From the NCBI RefSeq assembly GCF_000276665.1, contig NW_004955447.1, positions 16,872,854 through 16,936,853 of the forward strand: 64,000 nt of DNA, given 5' to 3'. Made by a program: the position numbers and the translations under genes. The DNA comes from Chinchilla lanigera (Eukaryota > Chordata > Mammalia > Rodentia > Chinchillidae). Below, in pieces: positions 46,034 to 57,522 of this stretch. How positions within the stretch are numbered: position 1 is the first letter of the stretch; every line of letters starts with the position of its first letter. The notes below the pieces were generated by a model that worked only from the letters and a program-made list of their open reading frames with translations, did no database searches and was not told where the DNA came from.

Positions 46034-47214
46034 TGTTATGGTTTGTATCTGGACGTCCCCCCAAAACCTCATGCAGTCATGGGGTAGGCTTCTAGATTCT
46101 TTTTTCAATTTTAAAAATAAAAGGAGGAAAACATTAACAGACAGACAACCTTTTACAAAATAGCAAAAGAACAGTACAGACAATACAGAGTTACAAAGTG
46201 GTAGGAAATTAACAATGCTTGTTGTATTACATATTGATAGCTTCAAAGTGATTTCTCATGAAAACAGATAGAGACATGCAATATTGATCAATCAAGGACT
46301 CATTGACAGTTTTTTTCAGCAAAGAAGTAGAAGACAGTAGAACAACTATGTTAACTATCCTGTATATACATACATACAAAATTTCTCCTTCTTTCCCTTC
46401 TCTTTTCCCACATCCCAGTTGCCCTTTACCCTTGAGTACTTTCCTATCATTTCACAATGTCTATCATACCTCCTAGTTTAAATTAACTCTTTCAGGTTTT
46501 ACACTAGTGAGACAATGTGGTGCTTGCACATGCAGGTCTGATTTATTTCACTTCTGAGTATGGTCCCTAGTTGTGACCATTTACCTATAAAGGCCTCGAG
46601 TTTATCTTTCATTATAGCTGAGTAATATTCCATTCTATAAAAGTACCACAATTTTCTTATCCAATCCTCAGTGCACGGACATTTGGGTTGCTTCCACAAT
46701 TTATCAATTACAAATTGTGCTGCTATGAACATAGGTGCACATATATCGCTGTGGTATGATGTTTTTAGATCTTCTGGGAAAATACCCAGAAGAGAAATAG
46801 CTGGGTTGAATGGGACCTCTAGACCTAGTTTTCTGAGAAATCTCCAAACTGATTTCCACAGTGGTTTCACCAGTCTGCATTCCCACCAGCAGTGGAGAAG
46901 GGTTTAGATTTTTGATTGATCCATAGTCCAATGCTGGGATTATGGGTGTGAGTGCTACACCTGCCCTGGGGCAGATAGTTTGCATATGTAAGGGAGAGAA
47001 AGAGGCTGCTTGTTGTTGCTTTTCCATTTTGCTCTTGTTGCTTTTGCTGTTTTCCACTGCCATGAACTGTTGTCCTCTGCCATGTGCCACTCTGCCTGGG
47101 AGCCAGCTGAGTATGGACTGAAACCTCCACAAACTGTGAGCTGAATAAACTTTCCCTCTTTAATTTGGGCATTGGGTATTTTGTCCCAGCAATGAGAGAA
47201 AAGTAACCAAGACA
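46034..47214 (+). repeat. 3' LTR, split by an L1 insertion
   Basis: The LTR parts are 46034-46098 and 46905-47214. They rejoin at TAGATT, which occurs at both edges (46093-46098 and 46905-46910) as the likely target duplication of the L1 insertion. Confidence 0.9.
46099..46904 (-). mobile_element. 5'-truncated LINE-1 inserted in the 3' LTR, antisense
   Basis: The insert begins with an antisense T-run and 3' UTR. It contains an antisense ORF2 C-terminal frame of 123 codons (46870-46499) that reads [19 protein letters not shown] and then FRMEYYSAI-like and HHIVSLV blocks, diagnostic of the LINE-1 ORF2 C-terminus. It is truncated and cannot move. Confidence 0.9.
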
Positions 47215-47321
47215 ATAATATACAATATAATACAAATGAATATAATATTCACCCATAGAATAGTATATGTGTGTGTATAATGCTTATTGTCACCAGTGTT
47301 CCTCTCCTCCTCCTTATTCCT

Positions 47322-47397
47322 TTTATTCTTTTTGTGCAGTGCTCAGGACCAGGGTGTGTTAGGCCAGTGCTCTACCACCGATCTACCTCCAAGCCCA
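47322..47397 (-). repeat. ID-like SINE, antisense
   Basis: GCAGTGCTCAGGACCAGGGT and TTAGGCCAGTGCTCTACCAC are antisense B-box and A-box segments. Confidence 0.65.
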
Positions 47398-47519
47398 CAT
47401 GTATCATTTCATACACATTCAGTGACTTAGTCATTCAGCATCTCCATGCAGTCATTTCTGTTACTGTCCCCACTGGACAGAGCCATGACCAGCTATGTTC
47501 TCTTCAACATAGTTTTGCT

Positions 47520-47879
47520 ACTTAGAGTCTTTTGTGATTCTGTATGAATTTTAGAATTTTTTTTTATTTCTATAAAACATGCCACTGAGATTTTGATAGT
47601 GACTGTCCTGAATCTGTAGGTTACTTTGTATAATGTGTATTTAACCAACATTAAGTCTTCCAATCCATTAACATGAGGTGTCTTTCCATTTGTTTATGTC
47701 TTCTATAATTATTTCCTTTGATGTTCAAACTATACTAAATTTGATCATTTTAAGTCAGTGTCTATTATTTTCTTAAGCCACTTTATTGAGATATAACTGA
47801 CATATGGTAAATGGCACATGTTTAAAATATACAGTTCAATATTTTGATGAATGTATATAGCCATGAAGTCATCATCATG
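47520..47879 (-). mobile_element. Ancient L1M fragment, antisense, left part of a split copy
   Basis: CCTGAATCTGTAGGTTACTT, CTTCCAATCCATTAACATGA and GGTGTCTTTCCATTTGTTTA are an antisense LINE-1 ORF2 segment. TTTATTGAGATATAACTGAC and the following bases are antisense 3' UTR. The copy resumes at 48765. Confidence 0.8.
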
Positions 47880-48764
47880 TGTGGTAGATTGACAACTAGT
47901 GGTCAATTTATAACTCCAGCTGAACTGAGTAAGCGTGGTGCTGGGTGTGCAAGGCCCACCTGGGGATTGTTGCCAGCAGCATAAGAGGCAGACCTGGAGA
48001 AGAAGTGAGGCTGTTGGGAGCTGAAAGGCTATTGGGAGCTGGTGGAAGCTGTAAGAAGCTGTTGGTTCTTTTGGAGGAGCTTGTCATGCTGGCTTTCCTG
48101 ATGAACTTGGTTGTTTTCATCCTCCAAGGAGCTCAGGACCTTGTTGGCACTGAGAATGCCTTTGGTTCCCTTTGGGGAAGCTCTGGTCCTCATTCTGAGC
48201 ATTGCTTCTTGGCTCCGGAGGGGAAGGTCATACACTGCTGGTCTCCTGGAGAAGCCTGCTGTGTTGGCTTCCCTCATGAGAACTCAGCCATCTTGATCTA
48301 TGGAGGAGCTCAGGACCTCACTGTTGCTGAGGATGGCTGTGGTACCTTTCGGGGGAGCTCTGGTTCTTCTGAGTGTCACTTCCTGGCTCCAGTACAGATC
48401 CCTCAGCCTGCTAGCACAGATCCTTCATCCCACTGCCACAGACTTCTTGGATTCCACCACTGACCTTTGGGCCTTCCCAGCACAGATCCATGAAACAGGT
48501 CTGCCTGAGATGTTGTTATGGGCTCTGGGCCTCCAATTGGATTCATGGGAGGCACTGTTATGAGCTCTAGGTCTTCAGCTGGACTTATGCAGGACATTAT
48601 TGTGGGATCCAGGCCCTCAGCTGGATTCTTGGTCTTAGTGTGTGGACAGATTTCCTGCACTCTTTTGTATATCATTCTTTGGGTGACTATTATAAATAAC
48701 CTTATACAATATGTGTCCTGTATTATATTGTTCTCTTTGCAAAAAAATACCCCAAACCACGACA
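47880..48764 (+). repeat. LTR-like dispersed repeat, copy 2
   Basis: Partner of 34982-35827. It sits inside an older antisense L1M whose sequence continues on both sides. The flanks TCATG (47875-47879) and TCATA (48765-48769) fit a 5-bp target duplication with one change, which supports a TG...ACA LTR-like unit of 885 bp. A frame open over 172 codons (47945-48463) runs through both halves of the 177-bp tandem. It encodes two copies of a GAQDL...ECHFLAP-like unit, probably because the tandem length is a multiple of three. Confidence 0.75.
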
Positions 48765-49100
48765 TCATAATAGAGATGAACATATGTGCTACTTCATATG
48801 TCCCCTTGTGATTCCTTTCTCCTGCCCTTCTGGACTCCTACGTACCCCTCTTGGCCCTCAGGGGCTCCTGTAGAACTGCTGTCTTTTATAACGGAGTAGT
48901 TTGTATATTCTTGAATGTGGTACAGTGGAGTGGTACAGTCGTACTCTTATTTTGCCTTGTGTCTTTCACTCAACATAGTCATTCTGAAACCCCTTTCAGT
49001 TGTGAGGTGTATTCATGCCCATTCTTTTTTATTGTTTTATTGGTTGGCTTTCCTACTGAAAATACCTGACAAAATACCTGTCTCTTTCAAGGTAATGGAG
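48765..49100 (-). mobile_element. Ancient L1M 3' UTR, antisense, right part of the split copy
   Basis: AATAGAGATGAACATATGTG, CTTGTGATTCCTTTCTCC, and later TGTCTTTCACTCAACATAGT follow the antisense L1M 3' UTR pattern and continue the copy interrupted at 47879. Confidence 0.75.
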
Positions 49101-51419
49101 AATAGGCTTAGTATTTTTTTAGTAGTACATGTTGGCAGCATGAAATGTTTATATCCTCATGTGGAGGTGGTACATGTACCTAAGGCAGCTCAATTTTTAT
49201 TTAGGACCTTCCCTCTCCCTGCACTTCACAGAGTCTGAGCACACACTATTACAGTCACAACTGTCAAAGTGAAAGCATTAATCAGGTACACGTAAACAAA
49301 CTGTTCAATGGGAAACAGAATTTCTCCTTTCTTGATGGTCCACATCAGCCAGCACAGAAGCCAAACAAAAGTTTGTTTAAAAAAAAAAAAAAAAGGCTAT
49401 CAGTATAGGTTAATAAAACTAAATGCCAAGATAGATTTATAAGCTAGATCTAAAATTTTCAGTTTATGAGGTTTGAAACTGTCAAATAGCATGTCAAATA
49501 TTCAATGTATTGGGCAAATAAATGCTGTTTTATTTTTGCCATGTAGTACTACAAATAAAATGCTTTTTACTGTAGAGAGGATAAATACAGAAAAGATATT
49601 CTTAATGTTAATCTGACAAAATTAGAAGTAGTAGTTTTATTTCCCTTATGTTTACTTACAGAGGCAATTCTAGCAATCTTGTCCATAAAGTAATACTGAT
49701 AGTGTAAGGGGAAATTTTCCAAAGCACTGGTTGAAGAGAGTAGATAAAGTGTTGTTTGATATACTGAGTTAGGGAAAGTGGTAACTACTGCAGCTGATGG
49801 TAATTTGTGTAAGTCCTTTGTCACTGAGCTGTGAACAAAAGGAAAATACATGCATTTCGAGGTTTTGGAATCAAAAAGAAGTGAAAACTCCAAGAAAATG
49901 TGGCTAAACCCAAAGAAAAAACATAAAGTATCAAAATTAACATAAAAGAGATTGACAGAGGGATAGGTGAGTTACCAAACTCATAAACTGGTTAAATTCC
50001 CAATTAATAAGATCCAAATTGAGTCAAAAATCAATCTCTGATCTAACATACTCAAATTTGTATAAAACAGAGGTTAAAAGGGGTTAAAGGTAATAAAAAC
50101 TCTTTGGGTCACAGAAATAGAGAGCAGCATTTTTATTAGGCAGAAATAGTATATGACAATATATTTCACATTTACATGGTAAATAATATGGCAATCACAC
50201 ATAAGATCAATGTTATCTTGTGTGTGGTAGTTTCACAGCTATAAAACAACATAGATATATATTGTTTAAAATACATTTCATAGAAAAAAATAAAGAGCTT
50301 ATGTGACTTTAGGAATACAAAGCTGCTATTTTATTTTTAAAAATAATTTAAAAATTAGTATATTTTTAAAAATTTTTAAAAATTTAGTATATTTTTAAAA
50401 TTAGTATATTTTTAAAAATTAGTATATTTTTAAAAATTATATTGTCTGTATTTAAATTTCATGGAGTAATCCTTCAATGAAAGAGAATACATGCTGAAAA
50501 AAAAGAGAAGAAAATAGCTTCAGGAAATTGTGGCTGGGGACCTGCTCACTAAATTCCAGCTTTCAGGAGAGGTCTGGGAGCTTTGCAATAAGAACTTTTT
50601 TCAGAGGTCATCGTATCTTCCTGGTGCCAGGTAGGCAGTGTTCCCCGAGTACAGGCTGTTATCTGAAGTGAGCACTCACTCAGATTGACCTGCTCTAAAA
50701 AAGAGACTGCCAGAGAGGCTCCCCCCAAGCTGCCAGTGCACCCAGTGACCCAGCTCTGCCCACCGGCCCACGAGTTCACACAGGCATCAGCTGCTGCTGG
50801 GCAAGAGCCGTGGGAGTCTGAGCGCCGACCTGTGCCTGAGATGAAGACTATCACCCCTGAGGTCATCTGGGGTCAAGCCTATGGCTTGGACAGCCATTTG
50901 TCATTCGGAATTGGGCAGGGAAACATAAACCAGGAGACATGAGTGAAGTTAACTAATTATACACAACCGTGGCCACAGCAAGACAGAGGCAGTTCAAGGA
51001 CAGCAGTGTGTTTAGAAATAGGGCCTCCCCCGGCTCAGACACGGGACAGTCAGAGCCGGACAGACGTAAATAGGAGTTAGACAAACCCAGGCTTCAATCT
51101 GGAGGCCCATGGGCTTGGAGCGGAGCGAAGGGTAATAGCAAGGTTCCCAACAATTAAACCATGTGGAAGAGGCTGCGTCCTGTCAGCCCGGGGCAGCAGC
51201 CATGACAGTCAGAGGCAGAAGCAGAAGACCCTAAAATGCCTCTGCACCAACCAGTAACTCAGGGGTAATGGCACCCGGAGCTCCACAGAGGGGAGCGGGG
51301 CTCCCGGGGGGCTGATCGGCTTGGCCGAGCCATTTCACTAGTGTTATAAAGGGAAGAAGAAAAGGACTGCCAACTCCCTCTGACTGCTACAGTGGAAGTC
51401 CTGAAGGCTTTGGGGTAAA
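49101..51419. other. Unassigned AT-rich sequence
   Basis: No gene was recognised. A 17-base A run lies at 49379-49395, and an AT-rich tandem repeat at 50347-50438. The stretch 50540-51400 is more GC-rich but has no recognised repeat or coding family. Confidence 0.4.
50347..50438. repeat. AT-rich tandem repeat (unit about 19-20 bp)
   Basis: About four or five copies of a TTAGTATATTTTTAAAAA unit with small length changes. Confidence 0.85.
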
Positions 51420-51545
51420 CAGTGTAGGTTCACATCCATCTTAACCACTAGAGATGGTATAACCTGGGTCAAGGTAACTGATTTTTCTGAGTCTTGGTGC
51501 CCTCAGTCCTAAGAGGGGGGCCACAGCACACACTCCACAAGGTGC
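51420..51545 (-). repeat. MIR SINE fragment, antisense
   Basis: GTAGGTTCACATCCATCTTA, CCTGGGTCAAGGTAACTGAT and TTTTTCTGAGTCTTGGTGCC are antisense MIR segments. Confidence 0.5.
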
Positions 51546-51639
51546 CCATGAGGGTCTGAGTGGCACTCGTACGCACAGAGCATGTGGAAGGTCTCTCCCA
51601 GGGAGCCAGGCTTGGTCAAACGGTCCTCTGCCTCTTCCT

Positions 51640-51725
51640 CACCATTTGGGTGACTCTGGGACAGCTGCCGCCTTCATTCCTTACCTTACTTTCTTTGTCT
51701 CAGGGCAGAAAACAAGGAGTAAATC
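51640..51725 (-). repeat. Possible MIR fragment, antisense
   Basis: GGGTGACTCTGGGACAGCTG then a TTACTTTCTTTGTCTCAGGG segment resembles the antisense MIR core, strongly diverged. Confidence 0.35.
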
Positions 51726-54164
51726 CTAGTCACTGGGTCACGCTATTACAAGAGCCAGCAAGGGCTCTCTGCTGGGAATGCAGGCCATATTCCCCTCTCC
51801 CCAGGAGGACACACTCACTGCGGCCTCCACACTCTACGTGGGGAAGATGGTTCCTCTACTGTAAGCTATGTACCTGGCATCTGTTTTACAGAAGAACTGA
51901 AAGCCACAAGTAAATATATTTGATAAATATCTATAAAAGTGAAAAGTGTCAGGGAAGAGGAAGTGGATCTGGGGAACGGTAGCCAGAAGAGCAGGGGAGC
52001 TAAAGTGGGGATGGATATGATCAAAGCATGTCATATGCATGCATGGAAATGCCGCAGTGAAACCTATTATTCTGCATGATTAATATGAACTAAGTTTTAG
52101 AAAATATCAATGTGTCAGCTGGCCAACTGCCACTCGACTCATCTATTATGGAACTGGGTGCAAATTGTATTTAATGGCGGTGTGGGTGCAGTTTGGGTGT
52201 CTGCGGAGGAATTCTGCCCAACAAGGGTACTCTTCCCCACCTCAAACTAGCAGTTCCCACTGGACAACAAATACCACCACAGCAAATCTCAATACAGACG
52301 CAAACTCCCAGAGAAGAGACGCAAGGAACACTTCCCCTGTCTCGTAACACCCTGTTTCGTCACATTTATGTTGGGTTGGGTAGAGACTGTCCTAATTCTG
52401 TCACCTATAATCTGCCTAGGGCATCTCTCTTTGCTCGTTTACATAAAGATAAATAGTGCTGTGGTGGCTAATGCCTCATTTGTTTTTCCTCGAAGGAGAC
52501 CTTGCCCTTCACAGACTGACACAGAGGGTTTGCAGGAGTTCCTCCGTGGGATGTGTGGGAGGAAGCACTATTAGTCAGGGCTCTTCTGAGACAGGGTGGG
52601 TGAGACAGAGACAACATTTTGATAAAGAGGTGGCTCAGAGGACAAGCTAGAGACAAGGAGAGCCAGTCAAGTTGACACAAAATTAGCCCCCGTAGGTGCA
52701 TACGGCTTCACCTGCTCTATGATGTTAGTTGGTACAAGAAAGCTCCAGGCAGAATGGAAAAGAGGAAAACGTACTTTGGAGTTGATTAGACCTCTGACCA
52801 AATACAACTGGGCCTCTTTGTATGCCATCAATTTTAGTTGTCTCCCAATAAAATGTAGATAATGTTTATTGCATAAGTTTCTAAATTTAAATGAGATGAT
52901 ATATTCAGAGCATCCAACAAGCAATATTCAGTAAGAGGTGGGTCATATGACTAATAATGCCCTATGATGACACTAATAAAATCTAATCTGTGATCTTCCC
53001 CTCATCAGTTCTACTGTCCCACATACAGTTTAACTCACCCTAAGATCAGCACAGTCCCAAAACAGGTCTGACTTTACCATTTCCAAACATATCGCTGAGT
53101 CACCCAAACTGCACAGAACTGGATGCCTCTCCAGCCACTGCTGTGGGCTGACACACAGACCACTGTAAGCACGTTTGGTTTTAAGAGATTGGCAAAGGCC
53201 AGTGAAAGTATTTTACCACGGAAGAAAACCCTGGCTGCAGAATTTAAAGAGAAAAGCTGCAGTGTTACCATTTAAAACGCCTAATACAAGAAGTAGTCAC
53301 ACGTCAGTTCGTCAATGGCAACTCATCTGCTATTACATGGAAATTTTACTTGATGATGGATATTTGCTTTGGGATGCCTGCTTTGATGGGGGACGGCCCC
53401 CGAAGCAAGAACGCTTAGGGTCCATGAAGGTCTTAATAAGACCCGAACAAAGACTGAGAAAGTGCGTGTGCCTGGGGTGGAGAGCGTCTGGGGGAGGGAC
53501 ATCAGGTAACTGGGGACTGACTGGGCACGCGAGGCCAGGTCCATGAGCTGCTGAGTGCTGGGCTCTGGGAAGGTCCAGGGGGCACAGTGCATGTGGGAGG
53601 GTGTGGTAACGGAGGCCTGAGTGGCCCCACCATCGGCAGATCCCACATTCCGCCGTCTCAGGGAGAGGGGAAGAGTCTCCTCGCGCATCTTTCAGCAAAT
53701 GTGTCATGCAGGCAGAACTATCCAGCAGAAGCATGGAGTAGAGGCTGACAGCCTGGGCCACAAATACTTGTAGTCAAATAGGACAAAGAAATGCTGATAC
53801 CATGAGCGTTTCTACGTCCAGTAATTCTCTAGTCCTCACTCAGGTTACCACTGATACCGTTCTGTTTCCTTCCCACTTTCTACCCTGTACTACAGTCTGT
53901 GCTCATTGAGCAGAGAATAAGAATCCGCCCACAAAAACCCAGGGGAGCTGCACAGGGAGCTGTTTTGAGGTGGGGTGGTGGTTGAGCATGGTTCTCCTTG
54001 GAAAGGAGGGGCTAGCCTCGAGCCAGGGAGATTTCCCCAGCTATAGGGCAAGGTGGGGACCACTGTCCACATTTCCCACTTGCCACTTGCACACCCACTG
54101 CCCCAGGGGAAGGAAAGAGGACGGTCCATTATCAGGACAGGCAGGAAATCAGTAGATGAGATGG
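51726..54164. other. Unassigned sequence
   Basis: No gene was recognised. 52568-52650 (ATTAGTCAGGGCTCTTCTGA...) resembles the start of 58097-58170 and may belong to the same old LTR family. Frames at 53175-53761 on both strands overlap and lack domains. Confidence 0.35.
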
Positions 54165-54543
54165 TGTTTTAGTCTGCTTATGCTGCTATAACAAAATACC
54201 ACTGACTGGGTAGTTTATAAAAGAATAGAAATTTATTTCTGGCAAATGCAAGGTCAAGGCGCCAGCAGGTTTGGTGTTTGGTTAGGGCTGCTCTGTTTCC
54301 AAGATGGCGCCCTGAGCACTGTATCCTCCTAAGGATATGTCTTCGTATGTCTTCTGGGCAGAAGGGCTACGGGGACAAAATTCCTCATTATGCCTCTTAT
54401 AGAGGACGAATCCCATTCGTGAGGGTGGAGCCCTCATGACCCAGTCATGTCCTAAAGGCCGTAACTCCCACTACTGTTGAGTTAGGAATTAAATTTCAAC
54501 ATGAATTTCTGCAGGGAACAGAATGTTTCAAGCCATCATAGCA
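54165..54543 (-). repeat. MaLR-type LTR (MST-like), antisense
   Basis: The plus strand begins TGTTTTAGTCTGCTTATGCT and GCTATAACAAAATACCACTG (antisense 3' end), continues through GGGTAGTTTATAAAAGAATA, GTGAGGGTGGAGCCCTCATG and ATTAAATTTCAACATGAATT, and ends CATCATAGCA. That is a full antisense MST/THE1-like LTR in a TG...CA frame. No target duplication was seen. Confidence 0.85.
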
Positions 54544-54924
54544 AGAGTCAGAGTGTAAGGCTCCCTAAATATTCTTGACTGTATCAACTAACACACAAAA
54601 AATTGCCAAAATAATGGGTCCCTGTCTGCAGAGTGGGCCATGCCTGCGGTCTGTGCTTTACCAGCGCTTGCCCTTACATCTACCAGTGGACAAGGCCTCA
54701 GTACTCTCTGGGGCACCCTGCCCTTCCTCTTCTCAGACACGATAAGTAAGGGTCAGGGATATAACTGACCCCCAAAACCCATGATACAAAGTCAAATGGC
54801 ATGTGGTTAGCTGGGGAAAATCCATGTTTTTATTGAAGTCCTTGTGAAAGACTTTTTTCTATCAAGCTAAATCATGTCAGGTTCTCAACTTATTGTTAGG
54901 GGAAACATTTATTTTAACATCCCC

Positions 54925-55150
54925 TTAATATACCTCTTGCCATGTGCCAAGCACGATCCTGGAGGCATGTACAAGTATGAAACTATTTAATGCCATGATG
55001 ACTCTGAGACACTTAAATCACTTTCATCATTATCATGTCCATTTTCCACAAGGAATAAGTGAGTTTAACTGACAGAGAAGTTAAGTGGCTTCCAGGATCA
55101 CACCGCTCACCGGGGGCAGAATGAGGACCCAAGCCGAGGCCGCCACGATT
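54925..55150 (+). repeat. MIR SINE
   Basis: TACCTCTTGCCATGTGCCAA, AACTATTTAATGCCATGATG, CCACAAGGAATAAGTGAG, GAGAAGTTAAGTGGCTTCCA and GAGGACCCAAGCCGAGGC follow MIR order. Confidence 0.75.
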
Positions 55151-55779
55151 ACAGCGGCACCCCCGTGCTGCTCCACGCCCTGCACTGCGGCTCAGGCTCT
55201 CCTAAGGCTGTGGAGTATGGAGAGATTGTGGGGTCCAAAGGACCCTTGGGTCTCTCCTGACATCCGGGGCGGTCACTGCACTCCCCGCTTCTGTTCTCAC
55301 ACCACAGGGGCAGTGTTGCTCTCGGCTGCTGCTACAGAGTAACTTCAGGTGTGCCGTACACCCCCGTCTTTCCTCACCCCGTCTTTCCCATCCTCCCTGC
55401 TCAGGGACCCAACGGTTTGCTCGGATTATGTCAGAGAACTCCTAGAAGCAAGCAGGCGGGAACAGGGGGAAGCCACAAGGGGCACTACGGAGTGTATGTC
55501 ACTGACCAGGCAGTGGAGCCAGAACTTGGGCAGAAGCCTGGAGATTGCATTTCTTTATGTATAAGCAGAAGAAACAGACTCTAGTTAGCTTGTGCAAACA
55601 AAGAACAAGACCACATTAAAAGGACTCTGGGTGGCTGCTAGGATCAGCGAAGCGTTGATTAGTGCGAGCCGTCAGGTCTCAGAAAGCCTGGGCGGATGAC
55701 AGCCTCGGGGGCCTCAGTAGCGGGGCTCAGGAAGCCTCCTTCGGGTGCCTCTAAGGAGTACGTTCACTCCAGACATCGC
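55151..55779. other. Unassigned sequence
   Basis: No gene or repeat was recognised. Confidence 0.35.
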
Positions 55780-56440
55780 TCACTTCTTTTCAATTTTTCA
55801 TCAACACATAGCAGGTGTACATGTTTGCAGGGCGCGGTGTGGAGTGCCAATCCGTGTACACAAAGCATGATGACGAACTCGGTGATTAGTGCACACATCA
55901 CCTCGGACAACCACCGTTTCTTCGTGTGGGGAACATTCAGAGCCCTCTCTGCTGGTGATTTTGAAATAGTCGGTAAATTGCCGTCAAGCACAGGATCGTT
56001 CCTGCTGCCCAGCTGCAACCCGCATCTTCAGCTCGCTTCTCTTCACTACCCCTTCCCGGGTCTGGTCATCTCGGCTCTGCTCTCTGTCTCTCTGAGATCC
56101 GCTGTTTATGTCCACCTGTGAGACGGTGCAGCATTGCCTTCCTGTCCCTGGATCATTTCATTTAGCACGGTGTCCCCCAGCCTCACCCACGCGGTCACAA
56201 ACGGCAGGACTGGCATCTTTTTGATGGCTGGGGAGTATTCCGTGCTTTCTGTGCTCCACCCTGGCTCTCGGTTCACCCACCGTGACCCTCGTGGTGATCC
56301 CAAGTCCTGCGCTCTGTGAACAGAGCTGCGGTACGTAAGCACGAGGGTGGAGTTCAAACACTTTTAAGGTACACATTCCCTTTCCTCTGGGTACACGGCA
56401 TGCACAGCAGTTGGTGTTGCTGGATCACATGCCCGTTCTA
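55780..56440 (-). mobile_element. Ancient L1M 3' end, antisense, unusually CpG-rich
   Basis: CTTTTCAATTTTTCATCAAC, GTGCACACATCACCTCGGAC, CCTGGATCATTTCATTTAGC and TTGATGGCTGGGGAGTATTC are antisense L1M 3' UTR landmarks. Many positions usually A or T carry C or G, giving several CpGs. Confidence 0.65.
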
Positions 56441-57522
56441 CTGTTTCACCTTGCCTTTGTTTCTCCAGTAAAGATTTCCATTCCCCACAGGAAATCTGAC
56501 TGGGTAGGTCTGATCTCAGCGGAAGGTCTCGGTCAGGCTGTGGGAGTGAGGATCCTTAGGGAAAGCCACACACAGCTGCTCTCCCGGTGCCCCCCATGCC
56601 CTGTGGCAGGTCCCCAGGGTGCCTGCGCCCCTTCCCCCTGCCAGGACCTGCCCGACCCCACTCTTTCGGTCTGACTCTGTCCTGTCCATGCGGTCTGATG
56701 CATCTGGATGGCCTGCTGCAGCACCGTGGGAGGAGAGTTATTTTTCACCACCCGGGCTGAGACCCCACCTCAGGCTATGGTGGCCTGGCTGTGCTGAGTG
56801 CCAGGCCCTGTGCCACGGCGCTGCAAGGCTTCCCTGGGGGCTGGAGACTGCCGTGGTCCCACTATCCCCTTCCCCATCTACACCTGGGGAGTCTCAGGCA
56901 GGTGCCTTAACCTCCCTGAGTCCGGCTCCTTCTAAGAGCCGTGCTTACCTCAGGCAGCGGTCGTCCGGAGCCGGTGAGCTTCTTAGTAGAAGGGAGCTGC
57001 AGCCTGCGCAGCCCGTGGCACAGGGCCGTTTTAGGAAACGACGGGCTGCACGGGACCTGGGACCCCGGAAGTCTGGCGCTGCGCCCACCGGCCCTGCGCC
57101 TCGCCCCACCCCCCGGCAGACTCCTGTCATCTCCCTGTGCTGGCCTGCGGCACTCTGGGCGTCTGCTCTCCTCTCCCCGGAGTCCTCCCCACAGAAGTCT
57201 GAAGGCTCCCACCAGACCCTTGTCAGAACCAGTCACAAAACTCGCTCAGAGCTGGCCAGCATGACCTGCCAGCCACTCCCCTGCCGACTTGGTGTCCTCT
57301 GCACCCACGCTGCTCTAGCCCCCAGGACCCCTGCCCTCCCCAGAGGTGCCCTCTTCCCGGACTCATCTCCCTGGGGGATGGGCACCCAGAGCTCCTGGCT
57401 TTCTCCCATTGGTTGGGGGAAGGGGGCATAAACACCTCCTGCCATTGAACTAGAGATTTAGTTTGTAAACTGCCCACTTAGTCTTGTGTGTCAATGATAC
57501 AGGGAAGATATAGCTCCCAACC
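56441..57522. other. GC-rich unassigned sequence
   Basis: A GC-rich block (densest at 57000-57190) holds a 270-codon frame (56619-57431) overlapped by 84-109 codon frames on both strands. The protein is proline/serine-rich without any recognisable domain, so it is treated as a composition artefact. Confidence 0.4.

Larger units (their letters stand above)
44194..47219 (+). mobile_element. Complete ERVL/MaLR-type element with 5-bp target duplication
   Basis: The element proper is 44199-47214 and is flanked on both sides by ATAAT (44194-44198 and 47215-47219). It has a 5' LTR (44199-44568), a tRNA-Leu primer-binding site (44574-44590), an internal region without a complete gag or pol, a purine-rich stretch before the 3' LTR (46024-46033), and a 3' LTR (46034-47214) split by an L1 piece (46099-46904). 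The LTRs differ at roughly 11 positions plus one gap in 370 bp, by eye. The internal region, about 1.46 kb, is too short for a functional virus, so this is a non-autonomous relic. Confidence 0.9.

Noticed and set aside
34982..48764. The two LTR-like copies as the ends of one provirus
   Set aside because: The 12 kb between them is unique DNA and unrelated repeats, with no retroviral genes, primer-binding site or polypurine tract next to either copy. Copy 2 has its own near-matching target duplication inside an L1M.
56619..57431. 270-codon open frame on the plus strand
   Set aside because: Same reasons: high GC, overlapping open frames on both strands, proline/serine-rich low-complexity product and no recognisable motif.
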